The notes beneath the pieces are model-generated. The model did no database searches and was not told the DNA's origin. It saw only the letters and a list, made by a program, of their open reading frames with translations. Below, in pieces: positions 34,276 to 43,149 of a stretch of 64,000 nucleotides of DNA. Location: NCBI RefSeq assembly GCF_037076565.1, contig NZ_AP029028.1:2728001-2792000 (forward strand), in the 5' to 3' direction. Source of the stretch: Herbaspirillum sp. DW155 (GTDB lineage Bacteria; Pseudomonadota; Gammaproteobacteria; Burkholderiales; Burkholderiaceae_D). Each line of letters begins with the position of its first letter. Position 1 is the first letter of the stretch. The position numbers and the translations under genes are program-made.

Positions 34276-35070
34276 TCAGTCCCAGACCGCATCGGCCACC
34301 AACGCCAGGGCCTGGAAAGCCGGTCTGGCAAACCAGTAGCCCTGCATCAGGTCAATCCCCAGCGCGGCCAGGTGATCGCGCTCGGCACGGGTTTCCACGC
34401 CTTCGGCCAGGATTTCGATGTCCAGCTCGCGACAGATGGCGGCGATACCCGCCACGATGGCCTGGCGCGGTTTGTCGGCATCGATGTTGCGCACCAGGTC
34501 CATGTCGATCTTGATCAGGTCGGGCTGGTATTCAGCCAGCAGGTTCAGGCCGGCGTAACCGGCACCGAAATCATCGATGGCCGTGCGAAAACCGAAGCGG
34601 CTGTATTCCTTGAAGATGTTCACCAGATGCGGCCGGTCGTCCACGCGTTCGCCTTCGGTGACCTCGAAGATGATGCGCTCGATCGGAAAGTCATGCTGGC
34701 GCGCCGCCTTGAAGGTGCTCTGGATGCACACTTCCGGCCGGTATACCGCATTGGGCAGGAAGTTGATCGACAGGAACTCGGTCATCCCCAGCCGCGCCGC
34801 GCCTTCCACCGCCCTGGTGCGGCAGGCCTGGTCGAAACGATAGCGGTTGCTGTCATTGACCTGGGCCAGCACGGTGTAGGCCGGCTCGCCCTGGGGACCG
34901 CGCACCAGCGCTTCGTAGGCATAGACCGAGCGCGTGGAAAGCCGCACGATGGGCTGATAGGCGTACTCGAACTGGATGTCCAGTTGGCCCTCCTCGGAGC
35001 AGCCCTCGCAGGAACGACGCGAAGCGTCGTGTCCCGGGCCGGCATGGGAGGCTGGAAGGATGGGGATCAT
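34276..35070 (-). CDS. EAL-domain protein (c-di-GMP phosphodiesterase type)
   Basis: This 264-residue, single-domain EAL protein shows Y-E-A-L-V-R-G near residue 51, the N-F-L-P strand near 105, E-V-T-E near 140, D-D-F-G-A-G-Y near 165, K-I-D near 187 and A-E-G-V-E-T near 224. Most catalytic residues are present, so cyclic di-GMP hydrolysis is likely. The N-terminal 30 residues contain R-R-S-C-E-G-C and may bind a metal or sense redox. No sensor domain is attached, as in BLUF-less YcgF-like proteins. Confidence 0.85.
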   Translation of the reverse strand: MIPILPASHAGPGHDASRRSCEGCSEEGQLDIQFEYAYQPIVRLSTRSVYAYEALVRGPQGEPAYTVLAQVNDSNRYRFDQACRTRAVEGAARLGMTEFLSINFLPNAVYRPEVCIQSTFKAARQHDFPIERIIFEVTEGERVDDRPHLVNIFKEYSRFGFRTAIDDFGAGYAGLNLLAEYQPDLIKIDMDLVRNIDADKPRQAIVAGIAAICRELDIEILAEGVETRAERDHLAALGIDLMQGYWFARPAFQALALVADAVWD

Positions 35071-35141
35071 TCTTTCTCCAGCGGTTCATCGTTGCTAAAC
35101 GGTATCCATGCTACAACATCTGGTCAACGATACCAGAAGTT

Positions 35142-37646
35142 TCACAGGGCGATTGACTTCCAGCCTTCGCGCCGCCACTGCTCCAGTCCGGTTTCACCAA
35201 AGCGCCACAGGTGTAGCCAGCCGTGTTCCAGCAATTGCCGCACGATGGCATGGCGGGCGACGATGGCATCGATGGATTCGGCCGGCGCATCGATGACGAC
35301 CGTCAGGCGCAGCGGCTCGTGCACCCACTGCTGCCCATCATGCAAGGACTGGCGCGACAGGCCGATCCGCAAATCACCGCCGTTGCCTTCGAAGACGCCG
35401 ATGGTGCCGCCCACCACGTTGTGCAGCAGCTTGTTGCCGCTGCCCAGGCGCAGCGGGTCGCTGGTGGAAGCGTGATACTGCCAGTTGATCCAGTGCGTCA
35501 CCAGCATGGGCGCGGTCATCAGCAGTTCGAGCACGCTGCCGTCCTGATCCTGGCTGGCATCGTAGTCGTGCAGGAAGCAGCGTCCGCCCAGGTCCAGCCC
35601 CCGGCTACGGGCACGCGGGGCGATCAGGAAGGCGGCGTTGCCGGTCAGGCCCCATTCGGGACGCGGCTGGGCGCCGTCGTTGGCGCGCTGACGCAACTGT
35701 TTGAGCAGGGCTGCAGCGGCTTGCGCCGGGTCCACGCCAAGGGCTGGCGCCCGCTCGCGCCGCACGCGGTCGCCCGCCTCGGCCAGCACCGGTTGCAGTG
35801 CCTGCCAGCGCGCCAGGGCGGCGGGCGGCAGCAGGTCGAGGTCGAAGGCTTCGATCTCGTCGGTGGTGGTGTTGTGCAGCACGGCCAGGAAATGGCTGTC
35901 TTCGGGGATGAAGATCTGCCGCTCCAGCAGGCCGCGCCGCACTTCCTTTTCGTTGAGCAGTTGCGCCAGCGTGCGGGCATTGACTTCGCCGGTCTGGCCG
36001 CAGCAGGCGCCGCAGTCCAGCGCCGCTGCATGCGCGTTGTTGGCCGACTGGCTGCCGTGGCCGGCCAGCAGCACCAGCGGCGCCACCTGGCGGTCCAGGC
36101 CCATGGCGTGCAGCACGCGGGCGGCCAGCGCCACCTTGTCGGCCAGCGTCACGCCGACCAGTTGCGGCCGGCAGACCTCACGGTAACGCGCGGGCAAGCC
36201 GGCCAGGTCATCGCGCGCCCGCTCGCCCTGCCCCGGCCGCAGCCATTGCCACAGGCCGCCCAGCGCGGTCACGCCCGCCACCTCGACGAAGGAAAACGCC
36301 GAGCCCGGCCAGCGCGTGTTGCCCTGCCATTGCTCCTTGAAGGCCAGCGTCTTGCGCCGCGCCCGCGCCACCGCGCTGGCCAGCACGCCGCCATCGGCCG
36401 ATGCACCCGCCGGTGCCACCACATCCTGCACCTGCAAAGCGGGCGGCAACAGGCCCGGCAATTGCGGCCGGCTGGCTTGCGTAGCCAGCGGCGTGTACGC
36501 CACCGGCAGACCGAAGAATCCAGCAAAGCCCAGGGTCTGCATGCCCGGATGCACGGCTTCCAGCGCACGCCGCAGCGGTTCGCTGCGCACGTCGATGCAG
36601 AAGGCGGCCTGCACCTCCACGGCGCCGGCGCTGGCTGGCGCCTGCTTCAGCAAGGCGGCCGCCAGCCGGCGCTGATAGCCTGCTTCCAGTGCGACCTGCC
36701 AGAGTTCATCGACCAGCAACTCCTGCCGGGCCTGCTGCAGCCGCTCCTGTGAGCGCGCCCAAGCCTGCTGCACGGTGTGGAAGGCATGGCTGGCCGCTTC
36801 GTCATCCTTGCACTCCAGCAGCAAGGCGCCCCAGGCCATGCGGATGGCCAGCAGCTCGCGCAGGTGTTCGTCGCTGCCGCCTTCCAGACGCGCCTGCCAG
36901 CCCAGGTAGGCGCACCAGGAAGCCCAGCCATTGACGGTCAGCAGCACCGACTCCAGATAATCGGCCCAGACCTCGGGCGGCAAGTCCAGCCGCTGCATCA
37001 CCCAGCGCTCGGCTTCACGCGCGCAGGCCGGCAATGCCCGGATGCCATCGGCGATGTGCGGCAGACCCATCAGCAGGCCGATGCCGTGGTCGTGCTCCAG
37101 GGTCTCGCGCCAGAAGGCGTACAGGCCCATGCCACGCTCGGGCTGCCAGTCGGCCTGGTGCTGGTCGAAATAGGCGGCACAGGTCTGGCTGACCTGGTGC
37201 GTGATGGCCTGGCGCCAGGAGAGCCGGGTATGGCGCTGGGGATCGTTGTCCAGCACGTCGATGAGCAGCGGCAGGCGCGGCGGCGGGTTGCCCGAGGCCA
37301 GTACGGCAAGGCAGTGGGCGACGTCGACACCGCGTTCCTGGGCCTCGATGGATTGCGCCAGGGCGTATTCCAGATCGGCCTGCATCACGCGGCCCTGTTC
37401 CCACGCTTGCTGCAGTTGGTCCTTGGGCGGAAAGACCTGGATACCGCCCAGCAAGGCCATGCGCGCGGCGACCTCCCGCAGCGGCATGCCCACCCGCGAC
37501 CAGTGCGGGTTGACGGCGATGGCGCGGTCCAGCGGCCAGGCCGGGGCGATGGCGCTGCAGGCGTCCTGACAGGCTTGCTGCAGGTGGTGTTCCAGCTCGG
37601 CGCTCCAGGCGGTGAGGGTCTGGCTATTTTTTTCCAAAACGTTCAT
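35142..37646 (-). CDS. dabA: DabA, inorganic carbon transporter cytoplasmic subunit
   Basis: This 834-residue protein is of the DUF2309/UPF0753 family, the beta-carbonic-anhydrase-like subunit of the DAB carbon pump. The zinc-site elements are visible: F-C-I-D-V-R-S near residue 350 (Cys and Asp) and G-H-G-S-Q-S-A-N-N near 520 followed by C-G-A-C-C-G (His and Cys). With DabB it is thought to couple cation flow to one-way CO2 hydration, trapping bicarbonate in the cell. The dabB-like gene lies 24 bases upstream in the same direction. No RuBisCO or carboxysome gene is nearby, so it probably feeds anaplerotic carboxylases. Confidence 0.92.
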   Translation of the reverse strand: MNVLEKNSQTLTAWSAELEHHLQQACQDACSAIAPAWPLDRAIAVNPHWSRVGMPLREVAARMALLGGIQVFPPKDQLQQAWEQGRVMQADLEYALAQSIEAQERGVDVAHCLAVLASGNPPPRLPLLIDVLDNDPQRHTRLSWRQAITHQVSQTCAAYFDQHQADWQPERGMGLYAFWRETLEHDHGIGLLMGLPHIADGIRALPACAREAERWVMQRLDLPPEVWADYLESVLLTVNGWASWCAYLGWQARLEGGSDEHLRELLAIRMAWGALLLECKDDEAASHAFHTVQQAWARSQERLQQARQELLVDELWQVALEAGYQRRLAAALLKQAPASAGAVEVQAAFCIDVRSEPLRRALEAVHPGMQTLGFAGFFGLPVAYTPLATQASRPQLPGLLPPALQVQDVVAPAGASADGGVLASAVARARRKTLAFKEQWQGNTRWPGSAFSFVEVAGVTALGGLWQWLRPGQGERARDDLAGLPARYREVCRPQLVGVTLADKVALAARVLHAMGLDRQVAPLVLLAGHGSQSANNAHAAALDCGACCGQTGEVNARTLAQLLNEKEVRRGLLERQIFIPEDSHFLAVLHNTTTDEIEAFDLDLLPPAALARWQALQPVLAEAGDRVRRERAPALGVDPAQAAAALLKQLRQRANDGAQPRPEWGLTGNAAFLIAPRARSRGLDLGGRCFLHDYDASQDQDGSVLELLMTAPMLVTHWINWQYHASTSDPLRLGSGNKLLHNVVGGTIGVFEGNGGDLRIGLSRQSLHDGQQWVHEPLRLTVVIDAPAESIDAIVARHAIVRQLLEHGWLHLWRFGETGLEQWRREGWKSIAL

Positions 37647-37669
37647 GCGGTTTCTCCGGTGAGGCGGGT

Positions 37670-39232
37670 TCAGCCCTGGTGACGGCTATCGGCGGCGAGA
37701 TTGTTCACATTCTGTGCGGCGGCGGCCCGGCGGGCGCTGGGGGCCCAGTTCGAGGGCCAGAGTTGCAGGGCCAGCCGGGTATAGGCTTCATCGAGGTAGA
37801 AGCCGGCGTAGCTGCGGCGGCGCCAGGCGGCCATCTTGTGCGGTGCCAGTTGCAGCAGGCCCATGCAGCCATACAGCGCCAGCATCGCCAGCAGGGCCGT
37901 CACGCCGAACGCGGTGCGCGGATCATCAGCGATGTGCAGCGGCAGCAGGTGCGCAACCAGGGCGCCCACCGTCAGGCCACCCGCACCCAGCAGGCCCAGC
38001 AGCCAGCTGCGCAGGTAGCTGCTGCCCGGCGCCGTCGGGCACCACAGCAGCGGCGCCCAGGCCAGGCCGAGGATGCCGCTCCACCACCACGGCCAGGCCG
38101 CGTGCGGGCTCAGGCTGTGCAGGCCGAGCACCAGGGCGATGCTCGCCAGCGGCGCCAGGATCACGCTGGCAGCGCCGGGCAAGGCCGGGCTGTGCAAGGC
38201 GGCCAGACGCGTTTCCCGCACCACCGACGAAGCCGACAGGAAGGCATGGGCCTTGTAGAGCGAGTGCCCGATCAGATGCAGCGCGGCGAACAGGTACAGG
38301 CCTGCTGCACACTCCAGCAGCATGAATCCCATCTGCGCCACGGTCGACCAGGCCAGCTTGACCTTGATACTGATGCGGGTCAGCATCACCAGCCCGGCCA
38401 GCAGCACGGTGCCGGCGCTGACGATGAGCAGCACGGCGCGCGCGGCGATGGCCTGGTCCAGCAAGGGGGCAAAGCGCACCAGCACGAAACCGCCCAGGTT
38501 GACCACGCCGGCATGCAGCAAGGCCGAGACCGGGGTGGGCGCTTCCATCACCTGAATCAGCCAGCCGTGCACCGGCAGCAGGGCCGTGCGCAGGATCACC
38601 GCCAGGATCAGGCACAGCGCGCTGACCTGCAGGCTCACGGACATGCCATGCTGCGCCAGGTGCGTCCACAGCGCCGAGAAGGAGCCGCTATCCACCGTCG
38701 TCCAGGCCAGCGCGGCCGCTACGATGAGCAGGCCATCGGCGAGGCGGTCGGCGATGCTTTTCTTGTAGGAAGCCAGGCGCGCGAACGGACGATCAGGGTA
38801 GAAACACAGCAGCCGCTGCAGCGCCAGGCCCACCGCCGCCCAGGCAGCGATCAGCACGACCCAGTGGTCGGCCAGCAGCAGCAGGTGCACGGCGGTCAAG
38901 ACGGCTGCCAGCGCGGCGGCATACTGGCGCTGGCCCTGTTCGCCTTGCAGGTAGCGCGCCGAAAAGCTGCCGATCACCGTGCCCAGCGCCTGCACCAGCA
39001 GCGCCAGTATCAGCCCGAAGGTCGACAGATGCAGCACACCCGGCCAGGGCGCGCCGTCACGCCCGGCGATCAGGGTCAACAAGGCCGGCAGCAAGGCCAG
39101 CAGGGACAGCGACTTGAACAGCGTCCATACGCGCGGCGGCGACAGCCGGGACAGGCCCAGCACCAGAGCGGCGGCCAGCATCAGCGCCGGCGGGGCCCAG
39201 GCACTGTAGGCGAGGAAGGGGATGGTCGTCAT
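37670..39232 (-). CDS. dabB: DabB, NuoL-like membrane subunit of the carbon pump
   Basis: This 520-residue, highly hydrophobic protein has about 13-14 transmembrane helices and the proton-conducting antiporter signature P-T-P-V-S-A-L-L-H-A-G-V-V near residues 220-232. The start at 39232 (MTTIPFLAYS) is chosen for GAGG upstream; earlier in-frame ATGs at 39247 and 39277 exist. It forms the DAB complex with DabA. A divergent LysR gene shares its promoter region, which holds a dyad at 39283-39308. Confidence 0.9.
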   Translation of the reverse strand: MTTIPFLAYSAWAPPALMLAAALVLGLSRLSPPRVWTLFKSLSLLALLPALLTLIAGRDGAPWPGVLHLSTFGLILALLVQALGTVIGSFSARYLQGEQGQRQYAAALAAVLTAVHLLLLADHWVVLIAAWAAVGLALQRLLCFYPDRPFARLASYKKSIADRLADGLLIVAAALAWTTVDSGSFSALWTHLAQHGMSVSLQVSALCLILAVILRTALLPVHGWLIQVMEAPTPVSALLHAGVVNLGGFVLVRFAPLLDQAIAARAVLLIVSAGTVLLAGLVMLTRISIKVKLAWSTVAQMGFMLLECAAGLYLFAALHLIGHSLYKAHAFLSASSVVRETRLAALHSPALPGAASVILAPLASIALVLGLHSLSPHAAWPWWWSGILGLAWAPLLWCPTAPGSSYLRSWLLGLLGAGGLTVGALVAHLLPLHIADDPRTAFGVTALLAMLALYGCMGLLQLAPHKMAAWRRRSYAGFYLDEAYTRLALQLWPSNWAPSARRAAAAQNVNNLAADSRHQG

Positions 39233-39282
39233 GACAATAAACCTCATGCATTGGAATGGGGCCATGATGCTTGCCATTGATC

Positions 39283-39308
39283 GTTCTGTAAATTACATTT
39301 ATCAGAAC
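39283..39308. promoter_or_regulatory. LysR-type operator in dabB/lysR intergenic region
   Basis: GTTCTG (39283-39288) and CAGAAC (39303-39308) form the arms of an AT-rich dyad with further partial symmetry inside. It sits between the divergent starts at 39232 and 39332, as expected for the LysR regulator encoded there. Confidence 0.6.
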
Positions 39309-39331
39309 GAATACATTGATAAATACGAACG

Positions 39332-40225
39332 ATGCGTCTAGAACAGCTTAACTTTCATCATCTGCGGTATTTTTGGCGTGTCGCCAAACTCGGTCATCTG
39401 ACGCGGGCGGCCGAGGAACTGCACACCTCGCAATCGGCGGTTTCTGCACAGATTCGTCAGCTGGAAAAACAGCTGGATGAAGATCTCTTCCTGCGTGAAG
39501 GCCGCCGTCTGACCTTGACCGACACCGGCCAGTTGGTGTTCAACTATGCCGACAACATTTTTGGCCTGAGCCAGGAAATGCTGGGCCGGCTGGAAGGCCG
39601 TTCAGCGGGGGTGACGCGCCTGCGGGTGGGCAGCGTGGCCACGCTGTCGCGTAATTACCAGGAAAACTGGATCCGCCCCATGCTCTCGGACCCTTCGGTC
39701 GCGCTGACGCTGGAATCGGGCCTGCTGGAAGGCTTGCTGGAGCGCCTCATGCAACATCAGCTCGACGTGGTACTGGCCAACGAGACCGTGCCCTCCGATC
39801 CGGATCGCCCGCTGCACTGCCGCTTCCTGGGCAGCCAGGCGGTCTCGGTGGTGGGCCCCGCGCACCGCTGGGAAGCCCGCAGCCTGCGCATTCCGCAAGA
39901 CCTCGAAGGCGTCGATATGGCCCTGCCCGGACCGCGCCATGCGCTGCGCATGCAGTTCGATGCGCTGTGCATCTCCAGCGACGTACGCCCGCGCATGCGC
40001 GCCGAAGTCGACGACATGGCCATGCTGCGTCTGATCGCACGTGACAGCGGCTGGCTCACCGTCCTGCCCGAGGTGGTGGTGCAGGACGAGTTGCGCAATG
40101 GCACCCTGGTAGTGGCCGGGCAGACCAGCGAACTGGTGGAGAGCTTCTATGCCATCACCACGCCCCATCATCACTACGATGAGTTGCTTGACCGCCTGCT
40201 GGCGGGCAGTCCGCATCCTTCCTGA
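39332..40225 (+). CDS. LysR-family activator, NhaR-like, of the dab operon
   Basis: This 297-residue protein starts L-N-F-H-H-L-R-Y-F-W, the NhaR-type N-terminus, with helix-turn-helix L-T-R-A-A-E-E-L-H-T-S-Q-S-A-V-S-A near 24-41 and an effector domain from about 90. It is divergent from dabB with a 99-base gap that contains a good dyad, so control of dabBA is likely. The signal sensed could be CO2/bicarbonate or cation status. Confidence 0.88.
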   Translation: MRLEQLNFHHLRYFWRVAKLGHLTRAAEELHTSQSAVSAQIRQLEKQLDEDLFLREGRRLTLTDTGQLVFNYADNIFGLSQEMLGRLEGRSAGVTRLRVGSVATLSRNYQENWIRPMLSDPSVALTLESGLLEGLLERLMQHQLDVVLANETVPSDPDRPLHCRFLGSQAVSVVGPAHRWEARSLRIPQDLEGVDMALPGPRHALRMQFDALCISSDVRPRMRAEVDDMAMLRLIARDSGWLTVLPEVVVQDELRNGTLVVAGQTSELVESFYAITTPHHHYDELLDRLLAGSPHPS

Positions 40226-40430
40226 GTTGCGTTGATCGTCCTGATCTCCTGCTCGACGCAATACCGGGCAGCAATAAATGCTACTCATGGGTAAAATGTG
40301 GGAAAATTTGCGCAAATATATGCAGTCAAATGCCGATATTGCCAAGGTAGTAATCGCGTACACTTGCGCAACTCAGGGGAGCAAGCCCATCCGGGCGTGC
40401 TGCTTCATCATAAGAAACCCGGCGGACACG

Positions 40431-40646
40431 ATGAGGAAGGCACTTTTCAGGTATCGCGACGAGCTGGTGAGGATAGAACTCAAATGTCTGGCCGACTCCG
40501 GCAGTGGCTGGACCTGGGACGTCTATATCAATGGCCAGTTGCAATTCTGCGGCGAGGATGCCCCGTTTGCTTTCGCTGAAGAAGCCATGTCGGCTGCGCA
40601 CCAGGCCAGCCGCCACATGATCGATCTCCTGCACGCCACCCTCTGA
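40431..40646 (+). CDS. Small conserved-looking protein of unknown function
   Basis: This is a 71-residue protein (MRKALFRYRDELVRIEL). It contains an amphipathic strand region (W-T-W-D-V-Y-I-N-G) and a C-terminal helix, so it looks like a small folded protein. The frame is open to 40278, but upstream residues are AT-rich and non-coding in character, so the ATG at 40431 is preferred although its ribosome site is weak. Confidence 0.6.
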   Translation: MRKALFRYRDELVRIELKCLADSGSGWTWDVYINGQLQFCGEDAPFAFAEEAMSAAHQASRHMIDLLHATL

Positions 40647-40755
40647 GCGGCGCGGGTGCCTCCTGCCTGCGCTCTGCCCCCTTCTGCACCGTTTCCCTTC
40701 CGGCTTTGCTTCTTTCGTTTGAGCTTGCAATTTGCATCCGGCCTTATTATTATAT

Positions 40756-40776
40756 ATTTCAATATAATATTGAAAT
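40756..40776. promoter_or_regulatory. BigR-type operator palindrome
   Basis: ATTTCAATAT and its exact complement flank one A, a 21-base perfect palindrome 15 bases before the ArsR-family start at 40792. AT-rich palindromes of this form are the sites of BigR/SqrR-like persulfide sensors, so autoregulation of the operon is likely. Confidence 0.8.
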
Positions 40777-40791
40777 GCATAATCACCTTTC

Positions 40792-41109
40792 ATGACCAAC
40801 CCAGCTCCGCTGCAAGCCGAACAAATGCGCCAGGCCGCCGGCCAGGCGGTGGCGGCGCTCAAGGTGCTCGCCAATGAAGACCGCCTGCTGCTGATGTGCC
40901 AGCTCTCGCAGGCCGAAATGTGCGTGAGCGAACTGGAACAGGCGCTCGACATCCGCCAGCCCACGCTGTCGCAGCAACTCGGCGTGCTGCGCAATGAAGG
41001 CGTGGTCAGCACGCGGCGTGAAGGCAAGCGTGTCTACTACCGCGTTGCCGATCCCCGGCTGCTGGAGATGTTGGGCCTGATGTATCAACTCTATTGCCCC
41101 AAGGAGTGA
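40792..41109 (+). CDS. bigR: ArsR-family persulfide-responsive repressor, BigR-like
   Basis: This 105-residue winged-helix protein has L-A-N-E-D-R-L-L-L-M-C-Q-L and M-C-V-S-E-L-E-Q-A-L, then the recognition helix Q-P-T-L-S-Q-Q-L-G-V-L. Cysteines near 39, near 45 and near the C-terminus (L-Y-C-P-K-E) fit the redox pair of BigR/SqrR proteins. The arsenic-binding C-V-C motif is absent. A perfect AT-rich palindrome lies in front. The genes downstream (two YeeE-type transporters and a persulfide dioxygenase) form the classic BigR regulon. Confidence 0.88.
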   Translation: MTNPAPLQAEQMRQAAGQAVAALKVLANEDRLLLMCQLSQAEMCVSELEQALDIRQPTLSQQLGVLRNEGVVSTRREGKRVYYRVADPRLLEMLGLMYQLYCPKE

Positions 41110-41111
41110 GC

Positions 41112-41561
41112 ATGGACATTGCCTGGAATGCCTTTACGCCCGGCGCTTCGCTGGCAGGCGGCCTGTTGATCGGCGTGGCTGCGGCCGTGCTGGTGCTCTT
41201 CAATGGCCGCATTGCCGGCATCAGCGGCATCGTCGCCGGCCTGCTGATGCCGCGCGCCAAGGACAACATCTGGCGCGCGCTGTTCGTGCTGGGTTTGCTT
41301 GCCGCCCCCCTGCTCTATGCCCTCGTGACTGCCCTGCCTGCGCTGCGCATCGATGCCGGCTATCCGGAAATCGTCCTGGCCGGCTTGCTGGTGGGCGTGG
41401 GCACGCGCTACGGCGCCGGCTGCACCAGCGGCCATGGCGTGTGCGGGCTGTCGCGCTTTTCGCTGCGCTCAGCGCTAGCGACGGTGAGCTTCATGGCAGC
41501 CGGATTCCTGAGCGTCTATCTGTTGCGGCATGTACTGGGGCTGCAAGGGGCGCTTTCATGA
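41112..41561 (+). CDS. YeeE/YedE-type sulfur transporter half, PmpA-like
   Basis: This 149-residue membrane protein has four helices and the motif [13 protein letters not shown] near residue 100. Its cysteines relay thiosulfate or sulfide-type ions in YeeE family channels. The ribosome site AAGGAG lies inside the last codons of the repressor gene, and its stop overlaps the next start (ATGA). It works as one half of a two-part channel with the next protein. Confidence 0.88.
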   Translation: MDIAWNAFTPGASLAGGLLIGVAAAVLVLFNGRIAGISGIVAGLLMPRAKDNIWRALFVLGLLAAPLLYALVTALPALRIDAGYPEIVLAGLLVGVGTRYGAGCTSGHGVCGLSRFSLRSALATVSFMAAGFLSVYLLRHVLGLQGALS

Positions 41562-41986
41562 GCTTGATGCGCCATATCGCCGCGCTGGTTGCCGGCTTGC
41601 TCTTTGGCCTGGGCCTGATTGTTTCCGGCATGGCCAACCCGGCCAAGGTACTGGATTTTCTCGACCTGGCTGGTCATTGGGACCCTTCCCTGGCGCTGGT
41701 GATGGGCGGAGCCATCGCCATCGGCATCCCCACTTTCGCGCTGGCGAAGCAGCGGTCGCAATCGCTGCTGGGCGCGACCATGCAATTGCCCACCGCGCGC
41801 CGGATTGACCGCCGGCTGGTGCTGGGCAGCGTGCTCTTCGGGATCGGCTGGGGCATCGCCGGCATCTGCCCGGGGCCGGCACTGGTCTTGCTTGGCATGG
41901 GCTCCATGAAAGGCCTGGCCTTCGTGTTGGCCATGCTGGCAGGCATGCTGCTGTTCGCCTGGGCAGAGCGGTTTCAGGCGAAATGA
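41558..41986 (+). CDS. YeeE/YedE-type sulfur transporter half, PmpB-like
   Basis: This 142-residue, four-helix protein has G-L-G-L-I-V-S-G-M near residue 17 and G-I-A-G-I-C-P-G-P-A near 103, the second conserved cysteine site of the YeeE family. Translation is coupled to the first half by a four-base overlap. Start at 41558. Confidence 0.88.
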   Translation: MSLMRHIAALVAGLLFGLGLIVSGMANPAKVLDFLDLAGHWDPSLALVMGGAIAIGIPTFALAKQRSQSLLGATMQLPTARRIDRRLVLGSVLFGIGWGIAGICPGPALVLLGMGSMKGLAFVLAMLAGMLLFAWAERFQAK

Positions 41987-42073
41987 ACGGTATTGCGCGC
42001 AGAGTCGCCGTGCGCGGCGACCGTTGCCGCAAGCAGCTTATGTGAATGTGAAGAAAAAACACCAGGAACCCTC

Positions 42074-42949
42074 ATGGACAAACTGCATATCGAAGGCCAT
42101 TTCGACCCCGCCACCAGCACCGTCAGCTACATCGTGCTGGACCGTGCAAGCTCGCAATGTGCGCTGGTAGACAGCGTGCTGGACTACGATGCCAAGTCCG
42201 GCCGCACCTCCACCGGCAGCGCCGATCACCTGATAGCGCGCGTGCAGGCGCTGGGCGCAAGCGTGCAATGGATTCTGGAGACCCACGCCCACGCTGATCA
42301 CCTCTCCGCCGCGCCCTACCTCAAACGCAAGCTGGGCGGGCGCATTGCCATTGGCGAGCACATCCGCCAGGTGCAGCAGGTGTTCGGCAAGCTCTTCAAC
42401 GCCGGCACAGAATTCGAACACGACGGCAGCCAGTTCGATCACCTCTTCACCGATGGCGAGACCTTCCGGATCGGCCAGTTGCAGGCCCGCGTGATGCACA
42501 CCCCCGGCCATACCCCGGCGTGCGTCACCTACGTGGTGGAGGAAGCGGACCAGATCGCCGCCTTCGTGGGTGACACGCTCTTCATGCCCGACTATGGCAC
42601 GGCGCGTTGCGACTTTCCGGGTGGCGATGCACGCCGGCTGTTCCGCTCCATCCATGCGGTGTTGTCGCTGCCGCCGCATACCCGGCTCTACATGTGCCAC
42701 GACTACCAGCCAGGTGGTCGCGAACTGCGCTTCGTGACCACGGTGGCCGAAGAGCGCCTGCACAACATCCACGTGCACGAAGGCATCAGTGAAGACGCCT
42801 TCGTGGCCATGCGCAGCGCCCGTGATGCCACGCTGGACATGCCGGTATTGCTGCTGCCCTCGGTGCAGGTCAACATGCGCGCCGGACAGCTGCCGCCGGC
42901 CGAAGCCAATGGCGTGCATTATCTGAAGATCCCGCTCAACGCCCTCTGA
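42074..42949 (+). CDS. MBL-fold persulfide dioxygenase, ETHE1/Blh type
   Basis: This 291-residue protein has the metal motif T-H-A-H-A-D-H near residue 73, H-T-P-G-H-T near 145 and V-G-D-T-L-F near 174, as in ETHE1-type iron persulfide dioxygenases. The R-C-D-F-P-G-G element near 187 is also characteristic. It oxidises glutathione persulfide to sulfite in the cytoplasm. As last gene of the bigR operon it completes a sulfide detoxification set, although no SQR gene is visible here. Confidence 0.9.
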   Translation: MDKLHIEGHFDPATSTVSYIVLDRASSQCALVDSVLDYDAKSGRTSTGSADHLIARVQALGASVQWILETHAHADHLSAAPYLKRKLGGRIAIGEHIRQVQQVFGKLFNAGTEFEHDGSQFDHLFTDGETFRIGQLQARVMHTPGHTPACVTYVVEEADQIAAFVGDTLFMPDYGTARCDFPGGDARRLFRSIHAVLSLPPHTRLYMCHDYQPGGRELRFVTTVAEERLHNIHVHEGISEDAFVAMRSARDATLDMPVLLLPSVQVNMRAGQLPPAEANGVHYLKIPLNAL

Positions 42950-43149
42950 AGCGGCGTGCGCGGCGATCAGGACAAGTCTGCCATCGCACCTGATCGCTCC
43001 GGCTGACGGCGCTTCGCCCGCACCGGGGAGGCTGGCTCAGCCGCAAGTGCCGGTGCAGCATTCCTACGCAGGCTCGCCGGGTTTTCCTATTCCGCCGTGC
43101 TGCGCAGCTTCGCATAATCGCTCATCCCTGCATCACCGAGCGATCCGCC

